From an uncultured Collinsella sp. (GTDB lineage Bacteria > Actinomycetota > Coriobacteriia > Coriobacteriales > Coriobacteriaceae), in contig CABMPS010000033.1 in the NCBI GenBank assembly GCA_902388545.1, forward strand, positions 1-13,599: a DNA stretch of 13,599 nt. Reading direction: 5' to 3'. Each line of letters starts with the position of its first letter. Position 1 is the stretch's first letter. Under the pieces are notes generated by a model, which saw only the letters and a list, made by a program, of their open reading frames with translations, searched no databases and was not told where the DNA came from. The translations under genes were made by a program, and so were the position numbers. Shown piece after piece: positions 9,101 to 13,599 of this stretch.

Positions 9101-9945
9101 ACGTCCTGCACCGGCGCGTCCTCGCGGCGCAGGTAGTGGAAGTCGTTGGTGGCAATGACTTTGACGCCCACCTGCTTGGCGATATCGATGAGCGTGCGGT
9201 CCATCTGCTCGTCGGTCAGGCCGTTGTCGGTGGTGATGCCGTGTTCCTGGATCTCGATATAAAAGTCGCCGGGTTCGAAGGTATCGCGGAAGGTCTCGGC
9301 CCACTTGATGGCGCCCTCCATGTCACCGCGGTCGATGTATTTGGGAATGATGCCCGCGATGCAGGCGCTCGTGCAGATCATGCCCTTGGCATGGCGGCGC
9401 AGGTTGTCGAGCGTCACGCGGGGCTTGTAGTAAAAGCCCTGCACGGCGGCCTCGGAAACCGTCTGCATCAGGTTGACGTAGCCCTCCTGGTCCTTGGCCA
9501 GGAGGATCATGTGGTAGAGCTCGGGCTTATGGTCGCGGGCAAGGGTCTCGTCCGGCGTAAAGTAGACCTCGCAGCCAAAGATGGGCTTGATGACCAGGGG
9601 CGGCTTGAGCTCGTCGATATTGCCCTTCTCGTCCCACATAGCCATGTCCTTAACGTACTGGGCATGCTCGCGCGGGTTTTCCTCGGGGTCGGGCTCCACC
9701 AGCTCGTCGCGGCGGTCCTTTTCCAAGAAGGCCTTGTCGTGGCTCCAGGTTTTGTACTCGGGCGTGTTGTGGTTAACGGCGTCGCAGGCCAGCGCCAAGT
9801 CGGGCACGCCATACATGTAGCCGTGATCGGTAATGGCCACGGCAGGCATGCCAAGCTCAACGGCACGGTTGACCATATCCTGGATACGGGTTGCGCCGTC
9901 GAGCATGGAGAAAACAGTGTGATTGTGCAGATGGACGAATGCCAT
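6142..9945 (-). CDS. dnaE: DNA polymerase III subunit alpha
   Basis: This is the 1267-residue catalytic subunit of the replicative polymerase. An N-terminal PHP domain begins FVHLHNHTVFSMLDG, with further metal-site blocks ITDHG (Asp40, His41), GCE (Glu126), His145, CTSAC and ATNDFHYL. Enough ligands are kept that PHP 3'-5' proofreading is plausible, as in mycobacterial DnaE1. The polymerase catalytic aspartates are Asp467 and Asp469 in PDIDMDF and Asp629 in KMDFLGL. Family blocks GPGRGSAAG, YRPGPL, YQEQVM and FNKSH (834-838) are present. A helix-hairpin-helix region (GIRGVGTGVA), a likely beta-clamp binding motif QTSFFDMF (from Gln1002) and an OB-fold (ALWWAGMVSSV) follow. The ATG has GGAG eight bases upstream. 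Two oddities are a charged insertion of about 55-60 residues in the PHP domain and a changed, longer segment before FNKSH. It is followed by the SNF2 gene after 28 bp, probably co-transcribed. Confidence 0.97.
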   Translation of the reverse strand: MAFVHLHNHTVFSMLDGATRIQDMVNRAVELGMPAVAITDHGYMYGVPDLALACDAVNHNTPEYKTWSHDKAFLEKDRRDELVEPDPEENPREHAQYVKDMAMWDEKGNIDELKPPLVIKPIFGCEVYFTPDETLARDHKPELYHMILLAKDQEGYVNLMQTVSEAAVQGFYYKPRVTLDNLRRHAKGMICTSACIAGIIPKYIDRGDMEGAIKWAETFRDTFEPGDFYIEIQEHGITTDNGLTDEQMDRTLIDIAKQVGVKVIATNDFHYLRREDAPVQDVIMCIGMNAKVDDPNRMRMTGSEFYMKTEEEMRAMFPYCPEACDNTLEIADKCYVELDWDSIILPRFPLLDPGETHESQFRRECEKGLRQHYGDDWATREIGGVNIKERFEYEYKVICDKGFAAYFLIVAEYVQWAKDNGIGVGPGRGSAAGAIVAYAMNITAFDPLENGLMFERFLSPQRTEMPDIDMDFDDERRLEVVEHVRQLYGPEKVTHVITYSTIKAKQAINDAARVLDYPVYMGQRLSKMVSSDPKVKLKQVLDKQPGKEDLFNPDFAEAYKKDDDARRIIDTALSIEGLTRGEGVHACAVLICRDPVNEHVPTKLDTKGGVEITQYEGHTVADMGLLKMDFLGLRTLTVISKAKANIKKNFGIDIKEEEIPFDDPEIFKLMGSGHTAGVFQVESAGMTATIKNMKPTEYKHVVALIALYRPGPLGAGMVSSYINRMNGKEPAVSYDDRLDDILGETYGTMVYQEQVMLISVEMCGFSKGESDSRIRKPVAKKKIKLLTSTVLHWEDGSDETTYDHWMNGAIKNNYTREVAQKIWDDVLEFASYAFNKSHSAGYAILVMQTAWLKAHYPHEYMAAVLTSYTGKTDKIVHYVSACRHDGIPVLSPDVNESGTEFTATKEGVRFGLAGIRGVGTGVAQAIIAEREAGGPFKTLHDFVERVDSSQANRRVIESLIKAGAFDSTGYPRRQMMHFVDKNNPENIIDAAVKRQKDRASGQTSFFDMFGDVEGSGFEVSVPDPDGQEWDRHLKLSQEKEVLGIYVSDHPLRPFEYALAKARDFSFSQIDTGYEVQNPTGGTINQEIPEGKALWWAGMVSSVSKRVTKNGDPMGIVQLEDMEGEATVVVFPKTYKEAEGYLYGEVDPETGAQLSDAFVRIKGKLERSDRGDQIIAQEIVPLELNEESNKPKVFEVMVPNSRFSQGNMARLATVLTANPGGDRVEIFIEQVDGRVLRAEVPAKVNARSIPLLAEAKAIVGNQGRVTVI

Positions 9946-9984
9946 GTGATGAGCTCCGATGCGGGTTCGTGTTCTGACTGAACG

Positions 9985-9990
9985 ATTTTA
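9985..9990 (-). promoter_or_regulatory. Candidate -10 element for dnaE
   Basis: TAAAAT on the minus strand begins 45 bases upstream of the dnaE ATG and matches five of six bases of the TATAAT consensus. No convincing -35 hexamer stands 16-18 bases further upstream, so the call rests on one box. Its place between the stem-loop and dnaE fits a separate dnaE promoter. Confidence 0.35.
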
Positions 9991-10046
9991 CCGCACGGCA
10001 CGGACAGCACCCGAACCTAGCCAAACCCACACGGCTCCTCTTGCAG

Positions 10047-10109
10047 TTGCGGTGGAATAGCTCCCGCTTAGGCCGCCTGGGCCGCAATACAGGAACTATT
10101 CCACCGCAA
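10047..10109 (-). repeat. Long inverted repeat (stem-loop) between the addA-like gene and dnaE
   Basis: TTGCGGTGGAATAG at 10047-10060 is matched by its perfect reverse complement at 10096-10109. In RNA from the minus strand the stem extends by six to seven more pairs, because the next mismatches (10061/10095, 10065/10091, 10067/10089) become G-U; in plus-strand RNA they would be C-A. An inner GGCC/GGCC hairpin (10071-10074, 10080-10083) caps it. It starts 12 bases after the stop codon of the addA-like gene. It lacks a T-run, so it is not a classical terminator; it may protect an mRNA end, act with Rho, or be a copy of an intergenic palindromic repeat family. Copy number cannot be judged from one window. 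Confidence 0.8.
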
Positions 10110-10121
10110 GTTATCTGAGGG

Positions 10122-10922
10122 CTAGAGATTGTAGATGACTACTTGGGGCTCGGCAGGTTCGACGAAGATGGTCGGATCGGCCTGCTCCACGCGGACGAAC
10201 TTGACCGTCACGGCCTCAAAGCCTGCCTTGTGCAACACATCGGCGTAGACGCGCGCCTGCAGGGCGTGCTTCCCCTGCAGCTGTTCCGGCGTCTCGTCCG
10301 GCGTGCCGCCCGTCTTGTAGTCGATGACCAGCGCGCGCGACGGATCGGCCGGGTTCGTCGCCAAAGCGTCGATGGCGCCTTCGGCATATGCACCGTGGCG
10401 AGCGATGTCCTCGTCCTCACAGCCCAGCGAAAAGAACGGCACCTCGGCACGGATACACGGCCACGCGAGCAGCTCGGCACGAACAGCCGACTTGAGCCAG
10501 CGGTCCAGGGCAACGTCGAAGCGTTCGCGCTGCTCCGGCGTCAGGCACCACAGGCGCGCCAGCGCATCGGCACGCTCAGCGGGCAGCGCATCGGCACCCA
10601 TCTCGATGAGCCACTGGCAGGCAGCATGGAAGGCCGAGCCCAGCGCCATAGGATTGCCGGTGGGCTCGACAGCAGCCACGTCCGTATCCGTCATCTCCGA
10701 GCCATCCGACTCCGCATCATCGCCAGCCTCGTCCATGGGAACACGCGTCTCGGCGGCACGGTCCTCGGCCTCGGCATGGAGCGCCGCGGCGATCGACGAA
10801 TAGCTGTACGAATCACGCGCCGGGAACGGACACGTGCCCATGCGCACGCCCGCCGCCTGGGGATACACAAGCATCGGGCTCGGGGTCGGCAGGACCGGGA
10901 ACGGCGGCTCGGGCATCTGCAC
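10122..10922 (-). CDS. AddA-like C-terminal nuclease domain, in a shifted frame from its helicase part
   Basis: This frame carries the rest of the AddA-like protein after the frame change: VYPQAAGV, a short SYSSI block, a GSAFHAA motif that opens the nuclease domain, and the PD-(D/E)xK nuclease core GAIDAL (Asp codon 10368-10370) and VIDYKTGG (Asp-Tyr-Lys codons 10314-10322). The fold cuts single-stranded DNA with bound metal as part of the double-strand-end processing machine. The frame is also open upstream to 11132, but that part is a shadow of the helicase frame. If translated on its own, the best start is the GTG at 10922, six bases after GGAGG (10929-10933), giving 266 residues; the ATG at 10916 is an alternative. 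The simplest reading is one gene broken by an indel or sequencing error. A truly separate nuclease polypeptide is possible but unproven. Confidence 0.7.
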   Translation of the reverse strand: MQMPEPPFPVLPTPSPMLVYPQAAGVRMGTCPFPARDSYSYSSIAAALHAEAEDRAAETRVPMDEAGDDAESDGSEMTDTDVAAVEPTGNPMALGSAFHAACQWLIEMGADALPAERADALARLWCLTPEQRERFDVALDRWLKSAVRAELLAWPCIRAEVPFFSLGCEDEDIARHGAYAEGAIDALATNPADPSRALVIDYKTGGTPDETPEQLQGKHALQARVYADVLHKAGFEAVTVKFVRVEQADPTIFVEPAEPQVVIYNL

Positions 10923-13599
10923 CGGCACCCTCCGACTCCGCATCGCCGCGGACAAGCCTGCCCTCGGCATCCAGTGAAGCGTTGGCCTCAAACGCCTGCT
11001 CGCCAAAGGTAAAGTCCGAAAGCGAAATGAGCTCGTAATCGCCCGGCTGAGAGTTGTCGAACACCAGGCGGTCGGCATCGAGCTGCGGCATGTCCAGAGC
11101 GTCGGTCGGCAAAATACGGCGCAGCACGTCATAGGTCAGATCGGTCTCGACGTCGAAGGTCGGCGCCGTCACCTTGCCACGGCTCACGCCGGCATCCATC
11201 GCCAAGATCACCAGCTCGCGCGCACGCGTCATGGCAACGTAGAGCAAACGAGCCCGCTCCTCGAGCGAAAGCTGCAGGTCGTCGCTGCGCAGGCGAACGA
11301 ATGCCTCGGCGGGAGAGCCCGTCGCGCAGACGTCCTCCATGAGCTCCGGCGGCAACCATAGCGACGTGCCCTTGCCCTTAAACGCATGCTCAAACTGTTT
11401 TTTGACGTCGTCGCCCTTCACAAAGGTTCCGTCGGCGAGCTTAACGCCGTCGAAGCGTGCCGGCAGCGCCACGACCTGCGCTCCGCCCTCGACGCGACCC
11501 ATCTGTGCCGTGCCCGAGGACTTACGCACGCCAAAGCACTCGGCGACCGCCACGACCGGATATTCCAGACCCTTGGAGGCGTGCACCGTCATGATGCGCA
11601 CCGCGCCGTCGCCCTCCTCGTTGAGCGCGCCCGGCGCCTCCTTGCCCGCCAAGAAGCGGTCGAAGGCCAGCGCGATGGAACGCGGCGAGTTACCGAACTC
11701 AGCCTCAGCCTCGGCCACGGCGTCGAGTGCCTTGAGCACGTTGGCGGCAATGGCCTTGCCCTCGGGACCACGCTGTGCCAGGCGTACAAACCAGCCGGAG
11801 GCGTTGACCACGTCGCGCGCGATGGCGGCGAACGAATCGCGGCCCACACGACGAAGCGCATACCGCAGCACCTCGCGGGCGCGCGTCACCAGCGGCAAGT
11901 CTTGCAAACCCAGCACGTCGAAATCACTCATAATGCCCACGTCGATATTCCGGCGCGAGGTCTCCCCCGTCTCGCTATCGAGCTTGGTCGCCAGCGCCAG
12001 GAACTCCTGGGCGCCGAACGCAAACATCGGCGAGGCGAGCAGCAGCATAAGGCCCTGCGCCGTATCGGCCGGATTGGCGAGCGCACAAACCAGGGCGCGC
12101 ACCGTCTGCACCTCGGCTGCCTGGGCAAAGACAGAGCCACCCGCGATCACGCAGTCGAGCCCCTGATCGCGGAAGGCTTGCGCATAGACGTCGGCGTTGG
12201 TCATGCGGCCCAGCAGCAGCACCATGCCGCCCTGGGGCTGGCCGGCATCGGCAAGCGCGCGGAAGCGTTCGGCGATCGCACGGGCCTTGGCCTGCGTGCG
12301 CTCCTGCGTACTGCCGCCGGCAACAAAGAGGGCCTGGCGACGCGAGGCGTCCGCCACCAGCGTGTCCTTGCGGCCGTCGCTCGCCTCAAGATCCAAAAAG
12401 CCCTGCATCAGGCCGCCGTCATCGCCGTCGAAAACGCGTGCCACGTAACGCAGCACCTCGTCATGGCTGCGGAAGTTGCGCACGAGCTTGACGAGCTCGC
12501 CGGCGGGGACATCCAGCGTGTCGACCGTCTCGGACGCCGCCGTCGAGCCCACCTTGCGCTCTTGGCGACGGAACACCTCGACCTCGGCGCCGCGGAAACG
12601 ATAGATCGACTGCTGCGCATCGCCCACGGTGCACAGCGCGCGCTCCCCCGCGCCGGTCAGGTAGCGGATCAGGTCGACCTGCATCTGGTCGGTATCCTGG
12701 AACTCGTCGATCATGACCATCTTAAAGCGGCCCTCGTAGGCGGCTCGGATGGCGGGGTAATCGCGCAGCGCCTCATAGGCCATGCGCAGCAGGTCGTTGT
12801 TGTCGAGGGCAGACTGGCCGGCCTTGAGCGCGCGGTACTCAGCCTCTACGGCACGGGCAAGCCCCACCAGCGCATCGAGCGCCGGGCCGCCGCAGGCAAG
12901 CACGATATTGATAAATGCATCGGCGGCCTCGGCCTTGAGCAGCTCGACCTGCTCCTTGGGGAACGCCTTGCTCGCGCGCGGCATGGTGCACGACATCATG
13001 AGTCGTGCCGCATCGGCCATGGTCTTGCCGCTCGCCTCAAACACATCGATGGCGTCGAGCGCCGCTTGCGCTTTCTCGGTCGCGGCCTTGCTTGCGCCCA
13101 GCGCCGCACGATAGGCATCGGCGAGTGCCGAGGTATCGGCCTGGCCGCGCGCCACGCGTACGTCGTCCATGCCGCCCGGCAGCTGGCTCGAGAGCTCCAG
13201 CAGGTCGCGCACCAGACCCTTGATGGTCGTGCCGGCGCCAAAGGGACCGCCCTCGCCCGCCATGGGATACCAGGCGTAGAGGCTTTTAAGCGAAGCGGCG
13301 AGCTCGGGGGCGGCATCGGGCGCCGTCGCGCGGGCCAGCACATGCTCAACAGCCTGGTCCATAAGCTCATCGGTATCGGTGAGCACCGTGAACTCGGGAT
13401 CGATACCCAGCTCCAACGCGTGTGCGCGCAGGATACGCGAGCACATGCCGTGAATGGTCGAGATCCACGCATCGTCGACGGTCAGGGCTTCCTCGTCCAT
13501 GCCCTCGTCGATGAGCGCGCGGCGCACGCGGTCGCGAATCTCGGCCGCGGCATCTTTGGTAAAGGTAATGGCGAGCACCTGGTCCAGATGCTCGACGAA
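10813..13599 (-). CDS. addA: AddA-like UvrD-family helicase, 5' end beyond the window, 3' end frameshifted
   Basis: The product resembles the AddA subunit of AddAB, which unwinds and trims double-strand DNA ends before recombination. The frame is open to the right edge, so the N-terminus with Walker A is outside the window. Visible superfamily 1 motifs in order: TFTKDAAAEIRDRV (Ia) near the right edge, ISTIHGMC, DEFQDT (12691-12708), VGDAQQSIYRFRGAE, LVRNFRSHDEVLRY, TVHASKGLEYPVV (near 11557-11590) and LLYVAMTRARELV (near 11208-11250). The sequence reads as normal family protein to about 10985. The last roughly 36-40 codons to the stop at 10813 look out of frame: they have poorer third-base GC and no nuclease domain, while the domain continues in the frame one base over. 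An AddB partner, if present, would lie outside the window. A RecB-like or generic UvrD-nuclease name is the alternative. Confidence 0.85.
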   Translation of the reverse strand, partial: FVEHLDQVLAITFTKDAAAEIRDRVRRALIDEGMDEEALTVDDAWISTIHGMCSRILRAHALELGIDPEFTVLTDTDELMDQAVEHVLARATAPDAAPELAASLKSLYAWYPMAGEGGPFGAGTTIKGLVRDLLELSSQLPGGMDDVRVARGQADTSALADAYRAALGASKAATEKAQAALDAIDVFEASGKTMADAARLMMSCTMPRASKAFPKEQVELLKAEAADAFINIVLACGGPALDALVGLARAVEAEYRALKAGQSALDNNDLLRMAYEALRDYPAIRAAYEGRFKMVMIDEFQDTDQMQVDLIRYLTGAGERALCTVGDAQQSIYRFRGAEVEVFRRQERKVGSTAASETVDTLDVPAGELVKLVRNFRSHDEVLRYVARVFDGDDGGLMQGFLDLEASDGRKDTLVADASRRQALFVAGGSTQERTQAKARAIAERFRALADAGQPQGGMVLLLGRMTNADVYAQAFRDQGLDCVIAGGSVFAQAAEVQTVRALVCALANPADTAQGLMLLLASPMFAFGAQEFLALATKLDSETGETSRRNIDVGIMSDFDVLGLQDLPLVTRAREVLRYALRRVGRDSFAAIARDVVNASGWFVRLAQRGPEGKAIAANVLKALDAVAEAEAEFGNSPRSIALAFDRFLAGKEAPGALNEEGDGAVRIMTVHASKGLEYPVVAVAECFGVRKSSGTAQMGRVEGGAQVVALPARFDGVKLADGTFVKGDDVKKQFEHAFKGKGTSLWLPPELMEDVCATGSPAEAFVRLRSDDLQLSLEERARLLYVAMTRARELVILAMDAGVSRGKVTAPTFDVETDLTYDVLRRILPTDALDMPQLDADRLVFDNSQPGDYELISLSDFTFGEQAFEANASLDAEGRLVRGDAESEGAGADARAAVPGPADPEPDACVSPGGGRAHGHVSVPGA
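10915..10985 (-). other. Frame-change zone inside the addA-like gene, with an internal Shine-Dalgarno site
   Basis: Upstream of this zone, coding sense is in the helicase frame (…SLSDFTFGEQAFEAN…); downstream it is in the frame one base further along (PPFPVLPTPSP…). Joining them needs one base to be skipped or two re-read, so relative to an intact gene there is one extra base or two missing. GGAGG at 10929-10933 stands six bases before a GTG (10922) and twelve before an ATG (10916), both in the nuclease frame. No obvious homopolymer or prfB-like slippery stop signal is present. Confidence 0.7.

Noticed and set aside
8461..9981. 506-codon open frame on the plus strand across dnaE
   Set aside because: It lies fully antisense to the well-supported DnaE frame, has no recognisable motif, and long antisense frames are expected in GC-rich genes. 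The same holds for the plus-strand frames at 6799-8226 and 3927-5075.
9971..9983. GTTC-N5-GAAC inverted repeat before dnaE as a LexA-type SOS box
   Set aside because: The half-sites point the wrong way and have the wrong spacing compared with the GAAC-N4-GTTC pattern of Gram-positive LexA boxes, and this DnaE is the replicative type.
10047..10109. Stem-loop as a standard Rho-independent terminator
   Set aside because: No T-run follows the stem on either strand.

Overview
The window is GC-rich bacterial DNA in which every supported gene lies on the minus strand, so the genes read from right to left. I infer an anaerobic, high-GC actinomycete of the Coriobacteriia type (Collinsella or a relative). 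The reasons are a superoxide reductase in place of a superoxide dismutase, a PHP-type DnaE with actinobacterial-style motifs, an AddA-type repair nuclease, and strong GC bias at third codon positions. This placement is inference; no rRNA or other marker is present.

Layout in transcription order. (1) 13599-10122: an AddA-like helicase-nuclease. It is cut at its 5' end by the window edge and split by a reading-frame change near 10915-10985, so that helicase and nuclease domains fall in two overlapping frames. (2) 10121-9946: an intergenic stretch with a long stem-loop (14 bp perfect, about 20 bp counting G-U pairs) and a weak -10 candidate. (3) 9945-6142: dnaE, the replicative DNA polymerase III alpha subunit, intact. 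(4) 6113-2649: a SWIM-domain SNF2-family ATPase, 28 bp after dnaE and probably in the same operon. (5) 2498-2136: a small one-iron superoxide reductase with its own strong ribosome binding site, followed by a probable intrinsic terminator. (6) 2018 to beyond position 1: a two-domain protein with the full architecture of glutamine-dependent NAD synthetase, but with the catalytic residues of both active sites replaced.

The right three quarters is a DNA replication and repair cluster: AddA for double-strand end processing, DnaE for synthesis, SNF2 for ATP-driven remodelling of protein-DNA complexes. The left quarter holds an oxidative-stress enzyme and the NadE-like protein.

The most unusual item is the NadE-like protein. 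Its amidase triad (Glu, Lys, Cys) reads Ala, Ser, Phe, its SGGxDS ATP loop reads EGDLPS, and it carries an added C-terminal region with a Gly/Pro/Gln-rich stretch. It looks like a conserved pseudoenzyme rather than a decayed gene, because the frame is open and the domain cores are kept. No stretch over 300 bases lacks a gene, and no tRNA, rRNA, CRISPR array or insertion sequence was seen.
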